Assembly (NCBI GenBank): GCA_005223075.1
Contig: NJBO01000001.1
Coordinates: 248,001-312,000 of the forward strand
DNA length: 64,000 nucleotides
Direction of reading: 5' to 3'
From: a candidate division TA06 bacterium B3_TA06
Lineage (GTDB): Bacteria > Hydrothermota > Tepidihabitantia > B3-TA06
In this document: positions 1 to 10,958 of the stretch, one piece after another
How the letters are laid out: every line of letters begins with the position of its first letter
Position numbering within the stretch: position 1 is the first letter of the stretch
Program-made: the position numbers and the translations under genes
Notes under the pieces: model-generated
Database searches by the model: none
What the model saw: the letters and a program-made list of their open reading frames with translations, nothing else
What the model was told of the DNA's origin: nothing

Positions 1-2
1 TT

Positions 3-2299
<2,297 letters not shown>

Positions 2300-2303
<4 letters not shown>

Positions 2304-4558
2304 ACCTTTTACTGATCCTCGGTCTTGTTGCCTTACCCATAGGTGAGGTCCGGGTTTTGCCCTCAGGGGTGGATGCAAATTTGATCATCTCGCTTGCGGA
2401 ACTTAACCCTGATATGCCTTACAGTGACGAGCTTGCATCAAAGGCGGTCCGCAGGCTCTATTCTACAGGCTACTTTGATTACGTAGCCGTAGACACCACC
2501 CTCCTCGAGGAAAAGGTCCAGGTCACGATACAGGTAGAACAGCCTCCAAGACTCGAGCGGATAGATATCGTAGGCAACCGGAGGTTGAAGACCAAAGCCA
2601 TCCTGAAGGAACTCGAAGCCGATTCAGGCACGGTACTCACAGCACGTCAGCTCTTTGATTGGGAACGCAAGATACGCGAACAGTACAAGAAGAAGAACTA
2701 TCTCTTGGCCAAGGTCTCAACGAAGCTGATTGAAGGCGAGAGGCCGGGTTATGCGGTCGCGCGAATCGAGATAGAGGAGGGCCGGGGTGTAAAGATTTCA
2801 AGCATCTCCTTTGAGGGCAACGAGAATGTTTCCGAGCAGAAGCTCAAGCGAAAGATGAAGAACCGCTCGAGATGGTTCATCATTCGGTCAGGCCGCTTCG
2901 ACGAGAAGAAGTTCAAGGAAGACATTGAGCGCATAGAGGCGTACTACCACGACAGGGGGTGGATAGACTCCGAGGTTACAGAGACCGATCTGCCTATAGA
3001 CTCGCTCGGTAACCTCGATATCGTTATGCACATCGATGAGGGGCGTCGTTACTACACCGGTAACTACTCTTTTGATGGACGTGAGGTCATTGCAGAGTCA
3101 ACCCTTACAAAGGCGGTGGTCCTGGAGGAGGCCAAACCCTACAGCCTTACGCGGGCCCAGGTTTCTCTTGAGAGAATCCGCCGTGCTTACTGGGAGCAAG
3201 GCTACATCTACGCGGTTGTGGACCCACTCGAAAGCCTCCGTGAGGATACAGTTGATGTTTTGTATCGTATTCGTGAGGGTGAACCGGCACGGGTCAGGCG
3301 CGTGGTGATAGGGGGCAACCGCAGTGTTCGAGAGAACGTAATCCGCCGCCAGATCATACTTCTGCCCGGCTCGATCTTCAAATACTCAAAGGTGGAGCGC
3401 AGTCAGCGTAATATCTTTAACCTGGCTCTGTTCAGCGACGTTCGGTTTTATCCAGAGCCTTTGGAAGAGGGGGAACCCGATATCGATCTTGTGTTCGTAG
3501 TCGAGGAAAAACAGTCCGGTCAGATCGGAGCGGGAGTGACCTTCAACGCCTCGGAAGGCATCACGGGTTACGTGAAGATCGCTCACCCGAATGTGTTCGG
3601 CGGGGCTGAGAACGGCCGTCTGCTTTTCGAGAAGGGCACAAAGAAAACCCAGGCTTCGATCGGCCTTACCGAGCCCTGGCTCTTTGATACGCCTATCCTG
3701 CTGGGCGGGGACCTTTACTATACTACACGACAGTACGACCTCCGTGATGCCCAGGCTACCGCATACAATAAACGCTCCCTGGGCGGCTCTGTTCAAACCT
3801 CAACCCCCCTGCCACTTGACTATACGCGAGGCGGGGTAACATTAAGGGTTGAGAGGGTGTTCATTGACTCCGTTAGAAATCACCCATTCCCCTCCGATCC
3901 GATCCTTGGATTCGATCCCGCTTCCTATCCAAAGACCACAATCTCTGCAACCTTCGGCCTTGTGCGCGACTCGCGAGACTACTTCATCAATCCCTCATCA
4001 GGTTCATACTTCAGCGAGTCAATTGAGTTCGCAGGCGGGCCCCTTGGCGGGGATATTAACTTCATCAAGGAGATACTTGACGTTCATATTCACTTCCCCA
4101 TAGCCTGGGAGCGCAGGATCGTCTTAACGCAGAAGATGCGTCTGGGCTACGTAACCGGCTACACCGCTGCGGACACTGTCCCTCTCTACGAGCGATTCCG
4201 GCCTGGAGGAACATCCTACGACGGTTTTGTGCGCGGATACGATGACCTTTCGCTCGGAACAGTGTCTGGGGGAGCGCTGCTTGGCGGGCGAGCGATGACC
4301 GTCTTCAATACCGAGCTTAAGGTGAAGGTAATCCCGCAGCTTGCATTGATAGCCTTCTTCGACGCAGGTAATGCATGGGAGAGGATAGACCAGGTAAACC
4401 TTTCGGAGCTTAAGAAGGGCGTGGGCGCGGGTATAAGGTTCGAGATCCCGTTTATGGGTGTTCTGGGATTCGACGCTGGATTCGGCCTTGACTACCCCAA
4501 AGGTACTACGTTCTCCCAGGCTTTCCGCCCCCACTTCCAGATAAGCCGCACATTCTGA
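2300..4558 (+). CDS. bamA: BamA outer-membrane assembly factor
   Basis: 752 residues. A short hydrophobic signal peptide (about residues 1-17) is followed by POTRA repeats across roughly residues 18-400 (recurring [10 protein letters not shown] / [10 protein letters not shown] / VVIGGNRSV segments) and a C-terminal 16-strand Omp85 barrel. The barrel contains the RPGG...FVRGYDD signature (the VRGF/Y motif of loop 6) and ends in phenylalanine, the usual signal for its own insertion. By family role it folds and inserts beta-barrel proteins into the outer membrane, so the cell is diderm. It starts inside the clpC stop codon (ATGA). Coupling of a Clp unfoldase gene to bamA is unusual but may only reflect compact gene packing. 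Confidence 0.95.
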
Positions 4559-4560
4559 TC

Positions 4561-4686
4561 ATGCACTTACGCGGCTCTGCACCGCTTAATCAATCCGAGA
4601 AAGACAAGGCCAACGCCCAGCTTCAGAAGTCGCGTCGACTTCTCGTATTCCACATCCCACACATCTTTCAACGAGGTGGAGCATGA
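4561..4686 (+). CDS. possible 41-aa ORF between bamA and the response regulator
   Basis: An ATG at 4561, two bases after the bamA stop, opens a 41-codon frame (begins MHLRGSAPLNQSEKD) whose TGA overlaps the ATG of the next gene at 4683 in the ATGA arrangement seen throughout this genome. There is no visible Shine-Dalgarno before it and no recognisable domain. It could be a translated coupling leader or chance. Confidence 0.25.
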   Translation: MHLRGSAPLNQSEKDKANAQLQKSRRLLVFHIPHIFQRGGA

Positions 4687-5462
4687 AGAAGAGGGTTCTC
4701 GTAGTTGATCACGAACCAAAACTCTGTTCCATCCTTACAAGGGTGCTTTCTGAGCAGGGTTATGATGTTCAGGTCGCTGACAATGGTCGCAGGGCATTGG
4801 AGGTAATCCACCAATTCAACCCTCACCTTGTTATCGCCGATGTTGCGCTTCCACATATGGATGGGTTTGAACTCTGCCGGCGCATCCGGGCGGACGGCCG
4901 CTTCGGGTCGCTTCGATTCATCTTCCTTACCGCCAAGGACGCTCGCGAGGACGAGATAGAAGGGCTCTCGGTGGGTGCGGATGACTACATAACCAAGCCC
5001 TTAGACGTTGACAAGCTTCTTGCCCGCCTCGACGCCCGTCTGCGTTGGCTTGATAAGGTTGAGGAGAGCAAGGGATGCAATGGGATAATCTCCGGAAGCC
5101 TGGCGGGACGGAACCTTTTAGATGTCCTTCAGATACTCGAGTTGAGCCAGAAGCAAGGTGAACTGCGAGTTAACCAGGGCGATAAAGAGACCCGGATCTT
5201 TGTCTCCGAGGGCGAGATAGTCTTCGCAGAGTGCGGCATCAAGAAGGGCAAGCTCGCGGTCTATACGGCACTAACCTGGCCGGATGGCCGATTTTGCTTC
5301 ACCCCGCTTGCGGAGGTTGAAGGCAAGGAGCACCTTGAGATCACGCCCCTGCTTCTTGAGTGGGCTAAGGTTTCTGACGAGATAGCACGCCGCAAGCCCG
5401 CATCTTCCGAAGGTATCGTCGATGAGTTCCTCCACTATGTAAAGGAACGTGAGAATATGTAG
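4683..5462 (+). CDS. response regulator, REC plus PATAN/DUF4388 domain
   Basis: 259 residues. Residues 4-120 are a receiver domain with phospho-acceptor D53 (LVIADVALP), T83 and K105 (YITKP). The acidic pair that normally binds Mg2+ reads D9-H10 instead of D-D. Residues ~135-240 form a PATAN (DUF4388) domain (GSLAGRNLLDVLQILELSQKQGEL), found in two-component and gliding/motility regulators of many deltaproteobacteria and related groups. There is no DNA-binding domain, so the output is probably protein-protein. A good SD (GAGGTGGA) precedes the ATG. No histidine kinase is nearby. The stop TAG lies inside the palindromic repeat at 5459. Confidence 0.85.
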   Translation: MKKRVLVVDHEPKLCSILTRVLSEQGYDVQVADNGRRALEVIHQFNPHLVIADVALPHMDGFELCRRIRADGRFGSLRFIFLTAKDAREDEIEGLSVGADDYITKPLDVDKLLARLDARLRWLDKVEESKGCNGIISGSLAGRNLLDVLQILELSQKQGELRVNQGDKETRIFVSEGEIVFAECGIKKGKLAVYTALTWPDGRFCFTPLAEVEGKEHLEITPLLLEWAKVSDEIARRKPASSEGIVDEFLHYVKERENM

Positions 5463-5486
5463 GGGCACGGCATGCCGTGCCCCTAC
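5459..5486. repeat. 28-bp perfect palindrome, GTAGGGGC family, copy 1
   Basis: Each arm is GTAGGGGCACGGCA and the second half is its exact reverse complement. Identical copies lie at 7760 and 33954. It overlaps the stop codon of the upstream regulator, is followed by CTTTTATT (so it could terminate transcription), and ends 6 bp before the -35 box of cysS. Confidence 0.85.
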
Positions 5487-5492
5487 CTTTTA

Positions 5493-5520
5493 TTGACATC
5501 TGCCTTCTTTCCTTTAGAAT
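5493..5520 (+). promoter_or_regulatory. cysS promoter, leaderless arrangement
   Basis: TTGACA (5493-5498), 16-bp spacer, TAGAAT (5515-5520). The ATG is at 5527, six bases after the -10 box, so the expected transcription start coincides with the start codon. No Shine-Dalgarno is present. Confidence 0.75.
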
Positions 5521-5526
5521 AGCCAC

Positions 5527-6888
5527 ATGCAGGTAGAGGTTTACGACACGCTTTCGCGCCGTAAAAAGGCATTGGAACCACGCGACAATATGGTCCGCAT
5601 CTATCACTGCGGGATGACCGTTCAATCACGTCCTCACGTGGGGCATCTGCGCGGCTACATCGTGATGGACGCGCTGCGGCGTTTTCTACGCTTCAAGGGC
5701 TACGATGTGAAGCTGGTCCAGAACATAACCGACATAGACGACAAGGTTATAGAGAAATCACGCGCCGAGGGCATCGACTGGCGCATGCTTGCCGAGCGCA
5801 ACACCGAAGAGCTTCTTCGAGTAACCGATGCTTTGAACATAGAAAGACCCACGGTTATGCCGCGCGCCACCCAGCATATAGAAGAGATAGTGGACCTTGT
5901 CGCCAAGATCATCGAGAAAGGTCACGCCTACGAATCCGCAGGCGATGTTTACTTCGACGTGCGTTCCTACCCCAAATACGGCAAGCTTTCTGGCAAGAAC
6001 ATAGACGACCTTGAGTCCGGTGCGCGGATCGAGCCCAGTGAGAACAAGCGCGACCCTCTGGATTTCGCGGTCTGGAAGGCTGCAAAGCCGGGCGAGCCTT
6101 ACTGGTACTCGCCCTGGGGCAAGGGACGACCTGGCTGGCACATCGAGTGCTCGGCAATGTCGGCACACTATCTGGGGTCGGAGTTCGACCTTCATGCGGG
6201 CGGCGAGGACCTGGTATTCCCTCATCACGAGAACGAGATCGCCCAGTACGAGGCGGCCACCGGCAAGGGGTTTGCAAAGGCGTGGATGCACGTCGAGATG
6301 CTCAACCTGCGCGGTGAGAAGATGAGCAAGTCCACCGGCCATCTTGTCGTGGCAAGCGACGTCATTGAGGCCTACGACCCCAACGCGTTGCGAATGTTCA
6401 CCCTGCGCGTTCACTACCGCGCGCAGACCGAGTACAGCTTAGAGGGCATGGACGAAGCCCGCTCCGCGTGGGAGCGCATCACTATCTTCCTCTCCGCCGC
6501 ACAGCAGGTTTTGGGTGAACCTGCGCTTGCTACCGAGTATCCCAAACTGGATGCAGTTTTGTCCGACGACTTCAACACACCCAAGGCGATGGGCCTGGTC
6601 TTTGACCTGGTGCATCAGGGCAACGAGGCGCTCGCTTCGGGTGACAAGGACAAGCTGGCAGAGGCTACCGCAAAGCTAAACCTTGCTTTGCAGATACTTG
6701 GGTTCAAACCCAGGCGTGAGGAGGGCGTGCGGGATGTCAAGACCCTTCTTGATCTGCTGGTACGTTTCCGTAGCGAGCTTCGAGCGGCAAAAGAATTTGA
6801 GTGGGCGGATAAGCTGCGCGAGATGGTGCAGGAATCCGGCCTGGTGATCGAGGATACAAAAGAAGGCACCCGGATAAGATTCAAATGA
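5527..6888 (+). CDS. cysS: cysteinyl-tRNA synthetase
   Basis: 453 residues, the usual length. The class I HIGH motif appears as HVGH in YHCGMTVQSRPHVGHLRGY, with the zinc-ligand segments GWHIECSAMS and HHENEIAQ and the KMSKS loop as KMSKSTG. It charges tRNA-Cys with cysteine in the cytoplasm. The ATG at 5527 has no SD and sits six bases after a strong -10 box, suggesting a leaderless mRNA. The stop codon overlaps the deoC ATG (ATGA), so deoC is translated from the same message. Nothing essential is missing. Confidence 0.97.
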   Translation: MQVEVYDTLSRRKKALEPRDNMVRIYHCGMTVQSRPHVGHLRGYIVMDALRRFLRFKGYDVKLVQNITDIDDKVIEKSRAEGIDWRMLAERNTEELLRVTDALNIERPTVMPRATQHIEEIVDLVAKIIEKGHAYESAGDVYFDVRSYPKYGKLSGKNIDDLESGARIEPSENKRDPLDFAVWKAAKPGEPYWYSPWGKGRPGWHIECSAMSAHYLGSEFDLHAGGEDLVFPHHENEIAQYEAATGKGFAKAWMHVEMLNLRGEKMSKSTGHLVVASDVIEAYDPNALRMFTLRVHYRAQTEYSLEGMDEARSAWERITIFLSAAQQVLGEPALATEYPKLDAVLSDDFNTPKAMGLVFDLVHQGNEALASGDKDKLAEATAKLNLALQILGFKPRREEGVRDVKTLLDLLVRFRSELRAAKEFEWADKLREMVQESGLVIEDTKEGTRIRFK

Positions 6889-7580
6889 GCAAGCCTGAAC
6901 TTCCTAAATCCGCGGAACAGATGGCGCGGATGATAGATGCGTCCATGCTGAGGCCCCAAGCCACACGCTCAGACGTTGAAAGCTTCCTTGAGGAGGCGAT
7001 CCTCTACAACTTCGCCGCTGTGTTTCTGCATCCGGCGTGGGTCGGTGACGCGCGCCAGATCATCAAGGGCTCACCTGTAAGGCTCGGCATAGCAATAGGT
7101 TATCCGCACGGGGCACATCTTACAGAAACCAAACTGCTTGAGATCGATCAGGGTCTTGATTTGTGTGCCGATGAGTTCGACATGGTTGCCAACATCGGGC
7201 GTTTGAAGTCGGGCGAGGGCATCGCGGTTGCCAAGGAGATAGAGCGCTGCCGCCGCTCGATTGAGGGCAAGGTGTTCAAGGTAATAATCGAGACCGGCTG
7301 GCTTAGTGACGATGAGAAGCGGCTGGCTGCGCGCATCGTGGCTGACGCGGGTGCAGACTTCGTGAAGACCTCTACAGGTATCGTAGCCCCTGGCGCCACG
7401 GTTGCCGACATAAAGCTCTTATACGAGGCGGTGGACGGCTCCATCGGTGTCAAGGCTTCAGGCGGGATAAGGGCTTTTGATCAGGCGATGGAGATGATTG
7501 CAGCCGGTGCTTCCCGCATCGGCACCTCAGCAGGCCGGGCGATAGTGGAAGAAGCGAAGCAGAGGTTTTCATCAAAGTAG
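6885..7580 (+). CDS. deoC: deoxyribose-phosphate aldolase
   Basis: 231 residues. It matches the DeoC TIM barrel: FDMVANIG (the proton-relay Asp), FKVIIETGWL, the Schiff-base lysine in GADFVKTSTG, the second lysine in GVKASGGIR and the phosphate-binding RIGTSAG. It splits 2-deoxyribose-5-phosphate into glyceraldehyde-3-phosphate and acetaldehyde, salvaging deoxynucleosides. The ATG overlaps the cysS stop; the pairing has no obvious functional link. A GC-rich hairpin followed by a short T tract at 7593-7625 probably ends the transcript. Confidence 0.93.
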   Translation: MSKPELPKSAEQMARMIDASMLRPQATRSDVESFLEEAILYNFAAVFLHPAWVGDARQIIKGSPVRLGIAIGYPHGAHLTETKLLEIDQGLDLCADEFDMVANIGRLKSGEGIAVAKEIERCRRSIEGKVFKVIIETGWLSDDEKRLAARIVADAGADFVKTSTGIVAPGATVADIKLLYEAVDGSIGVKASGGIRAFDQAMEMIAAGASRIGTSAGRAIVEEAKQRFSSK

Positions 7581-7592
7581 CACTTAACAGAT

Positions 7593-7620
7593 GCGGGCCG
7601 ACCTTAAGGTCGGCCCCTAC
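7593..7620. repeat. GTAGGGGC-family palindrome, possible deoC terminator
   Basis: A perfect 22-bp inner palindrome (GGGCCGACCTT and its complement) sits between a GC end and the CCCCTAC end of the family, followed by TTTTA. It lies 13 bp after the deoC stop. The stem differs from copies 1-3, but the CCCCTAC shoulder is conserved. Confidence 0.7.
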
Positions 7621-7629
7621 TTTTACCTA

Positions 7630-7740
7630 TCATTGTCGAGACTCCAATTTATTCTTGATTCGTTCAAATAGTTTCCAGAGTTTATAGATGGGATGAAATT
7701 CATTATCAAAGGGAGGTTTCATTGGTTTGATCGCTTCCAT
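7630..7740 (-). pseudogene. 36-aa frame, probable gene fragment
   Basis: The 317-bp gap between deoC and rpmA contains a minus-strand frame starting at ATG 7740 (MEAIKPMKPPFDNEFHPI) and ending in a charged segment IKNKLESRQ. Composition is protein-like and AT-rich compared with its surroundings. The frame stays open upstream to the palindrome at 7760-7787, so it may be the 3' remnant of a gene cut by that repeat. I do not recognise the family, and no SD is visible. Confidence 0.3.
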
Positions 7741-7759
7741 TGTCTCATTCAAAATAGTT

Positions 7760-7787
7760 GTAGGGGCACGGCATGCCGTGCCCCTAC
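7760..7787. repeat. 28-bp perfect palindrome, GTAGGGGC family, copy 2
   Basis: Identical over 28 bp to the copies at 5459 and 33954. It lies 40 bp upstream of the rpmA -35 box. Confidence 0.85.
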
Positions 7788-7827
7788 ATATTCTTTGGGA
7801 TAGGAGTTAGAGGTGAGGGATATTGGT

Positions 7828-7855
7828 TTGACACGGCATAAATCTCGCCTACAAT
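7828..7855 (+). promoter_or_regulatory. rpmA promoter
   Basis: TTGACA (7828-7833), 16-bp spacer, TACAAT (7850-7855). The expected start is near 7862, giving a ~35-base leader with SD AAGGAGGA before the ATG at 7898. Confidence 0.75.
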
Positions 7856-7897
7856 TAAAGCTCAGTTTGGAAACGGATTCTCTTAAGGAGGAATTGT

Positions 7898-8155
7898 ATG
7901 GCACATAAGAAAGGCGGCGGCGTTGCAAAAAACAACCGCGACAGCGCAGGCAGAAGACTAGGCGTTAAGATTCACGCGTCCCAGCGTGTGAAGACCGGCC
8001 AGATCATCATCCGTCAGCGCGGCACAAAGATCATGCCCGGGCGCAACGTTGGACGCGCCAAGGACGATACACTCTTCGCGCTTGCCGACGGCGTGATTCG
8101 CTTCGAGCACGTGACCAAGCAAAAGAAGCGCGTTGTAGTCGTCCCCGCGGAATAA
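7898..8155 (+). CDS. rpmA: 50S ribosomal protein L27
   Basis: 85 residues, full length. The N-terminus [16 protein letters not shown] matches mature L27, whose basic tail reaches towards the peptidyl-transferase centre; there is no cleavable extension of the Firmicutes type. A strong SD (AAGGAGG) precedes the ATG. The usual partner rplU (L21) is not upstream; rpmA stands as the first gene behind its own promoter and is followed 13 bp later by a metal-dependent hydrolase with its own SD. Confidence 0.96.
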   Translation: MAHKKGGGVAKNNRDSAGRRLGVKIHASQRVKTGQIIIRQRGTKIMPGRNVGRAKDDTLFALADGVIRFEHVTKQKKRVVVVPAE

Positions 8156-8168
8156 CTAAGGAGGTGAA

Positions 8169-8828
8169 ATGAAAATCGAATGGTTGGGTCACTCATCGTT
8201 TCTTTTAGAGACCGCGGACGGCCGCAAGCTGGTTACCGATCCTTACGATTCCGGTTCCTACGACGGGGCCGTGGGCTATGAAGAGATTGATGTCGCGGCG
8301 GATGTTGTGACGGTGAGCCACGACCACCCGGATCACGACGGTGTGGCCGGGTTGATTTACGCGCCCGGCACGGTGGTGCGCGAGTCCGACTCAACCGAGG
8401 CCGCAGGATTCAACATCCGGGGTATCGAGACCTTCCATGACGAAAGCCACGGTGCAGAGCGCGGACGAAACACCATCTTCGTGATCGAGGCCGATGGGCT
8501 GCGTGTTTGTCATCTTGGTGACTTAGGTCATCCGTTGAGTGAGGAGGAGATTGAGAGCCTCGGCCAGGTAGATATCTTGATGGTCCCTGTAGGCGGTCAC
8601 TTCACTATAGATGCAACTCAGGCCACCGCGATCGTGAACCGCATCAAGCCTAAGGTAGTAATCCCAATGCACTACAAGACCAAGGTGCTGGGTTTCCCGA
8701 TCGCCGGGGTGGAGGGGTTCCTTCGAGGCAAGTCGAACGTGGTGCGGATGGATTCCACCTTCACCGAAGTCACGAAGGATAACCTGCCTGCCGAGACCGA
8801 GATCCGCGTTCTGCAACACGCGAAATAA
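8169..8828 (+). CDS. metallo-beta-lactamase-fold hydrolase, UPF0173 type
   Basis: 219 residues. It begins MKIEWLGHSSFLLET, typical of the UPF0173/YtkL group, and contains the metal-binding HDHPDHDG motif (residues ~54-61), further histidines in ETFHDESHG, and the late segment VIPMHYKT. The family binds two metals; the natural substrate is not established. The SD AAGGAGGTG lies just after the rpmA stop, so the gene is probably co-transcribed with rpmA. Confidence 0.85.
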   Translation: MKIEWLGHSSFLLETADGRKLVTDPYDSGSYDGAVGYEEIDVAADVVTVSHDHPDHDGVAGLIYAPGTVVRESDSTEAAGFNIRGIETFHDESHGAERGRNTIFVIEADGLRVCHLGDLGHPLSEEEIESLGQVDILMVPVGGHFTIDATQATAIVNRIKPKVVIPMHYKTKVLGFPIAGVEGFLRGKSNVVRMDSTFTEVTKDNLPAETEIRVLQHAK

Positions 8829-8832
8829 TATT

Positions 8833-8872
8833 CACCCCAACCGAATGCTACGCCTTCAGTTGGGGACCCCGA
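8833..8872 (+). repeat. GGGGACCCCGA-family repeat
   Basis: CACCCCAACCGAATGC ... TTGGGGACCCCGA. Its closest relative is at 29255-29293. Other copies are at 13332(-), 13566(-), 24389(+), 29400(-) and 29781(-). The shoulders ACCCC and GGGGACCCCGA are constant while the interior varies. Confidence 0.7.
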
Positions 8873-8897
8873 TTGGCATTTCGGAGAGGCGAGGTTA

Positions 8898-9506
8898 GTG
8901 ACCAAGGTTACTATAGATAAATCCAGACTTTCCATAAAAGAACTCAGTCTAGACACGTGGAAGGATTTTAAGAGGTTCCATGAAGGAAAGGAAGGAACCA
9001 TAGAGTGGAAGGGGTGCTACTGCACCTACTGGGAGTTCATGGGTAGCAATGAGGAGTGGAACAAGCTCACCGAGACCCGCAACCCGGCGATAATAGAATT
9101 CAAAGAATCCTTGGTTCGGGAAGGTAAAACCCACGGCTTCCTGCTCTACCTTGAAAATAAACCCATCGCCTGGATGCAGTACGGACACCGCTCTTATTTC
9201 GCCAAGTTAAATCGCTACGATAGATACCAAGAAACCGCTGGAGATGACGTTACCTCCATAACCTGTTTCGGTGTTGTCAAAGAATATCGAAAACAAGGAA
9301 TCGCACGAGCCCTGCTCAGAATGGCCCTGGAGGAATTTAAGAGGAAGGGGATTAAAACTGTCGAAGGTTATCCTCGTAAGATTGCGTCAGAACAGGTTGA
9401 ATCGGACGACGAGGTGTGGCAAGGGCCGTTAAGTCTATTTCTTTCATGTGGGTTCGAGATTTATATCGATCACGAGCGATACCCTGTAATTCGCAAGTTG
9501 TTGTAA
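8898..9506 (+). CDS. GNAT-family N-acetyltransferase
   Basis: 202 residues from a GTG start preceded by GAGGCGAGGTT. The acetyl-CoA binding motif is VVKEYRKQGIARALLRMALE (residues ~129-148), preceded by the beta-4 strand TSITCFGVV. The N-terminal half (FHEGKEGTIEWKGCYCTYWEF) resembles GNATs that act on small molecules, but the substrate cannot be told. It has no promoter of its own that I can see and may be read from rpmA. It converges on the DUF523 gene with only 19 bp between stops. Confidence 0.8.
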   Translation: MTKVTIDKSRLSIKELSLDTWKDFKRFHEGKEGTIEWKGCYCTYWEFMGSNEEWNKLTETRNPAIIEFKESLVREGKTHGFLLYLENKPIAWMQYGHRSYFAKLNRYDRYQETAGDDVTSITCFGVVKEYRKQGIARALLRMALEEFKRKGIKTVEGYPRKIASEQVESDDEVWQGPLSLFLSCGFEIYIDHERYPVIRKLL

Positions 9507-9525
9507 GTAAATCCGGAGAATATCG

Positions 9526-9921
9526 TTAGTCTTTCTTCTCTGCATTGATCACTTCAACCTCTATCCCCCCTTTAAGTAAGAGCTTCGTGGCTACCCCCTC
9601 TTCACCGCAGGAAGGGGAGCGGGATTTGAAGATAGCACGTTTGGCACCGACGAGCCTTGCGATCTTTAAGGTCTCTTCGGCACCGCTTAAGAACTCCGGC
9701 GTAACGTCCCTGCCCTCTTCATTGATCACAGTCGGCTTAGCCCTCCTCCATGTCAAATCGTTCTTTGGCCGCGGTGTAGAAAGTCCACCAAGCTGCTCCG
9801 GACATACAGGAACAAGACACAAGCCTTCCTTCAGGGCATTCCTTACTTCTTCCGGGATCTCGCATCTTCGTGCGTCGTAGCGGCAACGCACCCCCACAAG
9901 GCAGGCAGAAACCAGTATCAA
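9526..9921 (-). CDS. DUF523 family protein
   Basis: 131 residues. The start LILVSACLVGVRCRYD and the later CPEQLGGLSTPR and SRSPSCG segments are diagnostic for DUF523 (YbbK-like), a cysteine-rich family whose function is unknown. The start is uncertain: TTG at 9921 fits the family N-terminus, but no SD stands before it and the frame continues upstream. It lies 23 bp after the M23 peptidase gene and is probably the third gene of the aspS transcript. Confidence 0.8.
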   Translation of the reverse strand: MILVSACLVGVRCRYDARRCEIPEEVRNALKEGLCLVPVCPEQLGGLSTPRPKNDLTWRRAKPTVINEEGRDVTPEFLSGAEETLKIARLVGAKRAIFKSRSPSCGEEGVATKLLLKGGIEVEVINAEKKD

Positions 9922-9944
9922 TTTCTTTGGCCCCTGGACAAGAA

Positions 9945-10958
9945 TCAGTCTTCTTCCTTTTCTATGTAAGGCCTGGGATTGACCGGCACACCGTTTACAC
10001 GGACTTCATAGTGCAGGTGTGAACCGGTGGTGCGACCGGTGCTGCCCACATAACCGATCACATCCCCACGTTCAACCCGGTCTCCGGTTTCAACCCCATA
10101 TCGTGAAAGATGGGCATACGCTGTGCTGAACTGGGTGCCGTGATCTATCACGATCATCTTCCCATAGGCTCCTACGTAGCCCTTGAACGTAACCACTCCG
10201 TCGCCAGTAGCAAATACCGGTGTACCGATCACATTGCCGATGTCAATCCCTGAATGGAAACCACCCTTTCGCGGCCCGAAATGGGAGGTGACCTCCCCAG
10301 TGGCAGGCCACCCCATGGGACGTCCCTCCAGAAGGGTGGCCTTTTTCTCCAGGAAGTCACGTAAGTCCTTGAGATTGTTGCGCTTGTTGCGCAACTCCTG
10401 GGCCAAGCTCAGCGCTTCAACGTCGATCGTAGCCTTGAGAGTATCCTGGGAGATACTTAAAAGTCCCTCAAAATAGGACTCGGGATCAATCTCTACGCCG
10501 CCTCGTCCACCTTCAGTTCCTTGCTCCACCTCGGTGGAGCGCAGCTTCTGGGCGTCTTGCTTGGAAAGTTTGTAGCCGGCAAGTATCTTGAGGTCGGTGA
10601 CGAAGTTCTCCAAACGTTCCAGCTCATCGGTCACCTCGGACAGACGCCTGGCATGCGCTACCCGTTCGGTTTCTATCTCATTCAGAAGGCTGTCTTTGGA
10701 GTATCCGATGGCGTCACGTTCGGTTATAAGTGCGCGGGTGCGTGCGTGCAATTCACGATTCTCCTGCTGGATCGGGCCGGCAACGCGGCGCAGCTGAATG
10801 AGTTCGTTAGCGTAGATAACCAGCCTCACAAAGCCCGCGGATAGCAAGGCAAGCACGGTGTAGAGAATTACGTTCATAACTTTCTTGGACACATGGATAC
10901 GGCGCGGCGCCTTAGTACCCTCAGGTATAATAACAAAGGTATGATCGTGCTTAATCAT
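9945..10958 (-). CDS. M23 (LytM) peptidase with coiled coil
   Basis: 337 residues. A basic N-terminus is followed by one transmembrane segment (~residues 26-48), then a coiled coil (~50-200) and a C-terminal LytM domain (~225-330) with zinc ligands in HSGIDIG, the AYAHLSRYG segment and HLHYEV. It belongs to the membrane-anchored periplasmic M23 proteins that cut or regulate the cutting of peptidoglycan cross-bridges. All metal ligands are present, so it should be active rather than an EnvC-like activator. Its start overlaps the aspS stop by 8 bp. Confidence 0.9.
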   Translation of the reverse strand: MIKHDHTFVIIPEGTKAPRRIHVSKKVMNVILYTVLALLSAGFVRLVIYANELIQLRRVAGPIQQENRELHARTRALITERDAIGYSKDSLLNEIETERVAHARRLSEVTDELERLENFVTDLKILAGYKLSKQDAQKLRSTEVEQGTEGGRGGVEIDPESYFEGLLSISQDTLKATIDVEALSLAQELRNKRNNLKDLRDFLEKKATLLEGRPMGWPATGEVTSHFGPRKGGFHSGIDIGNVIGTPVFATGDGVVTFKGYVGAYGKMIVIDHGTQFSTAYAHLSRYGVETGDRVERGDVIGYVGSTGRTTGSHLHYEVRVNGVPVNPRPYIEKEED

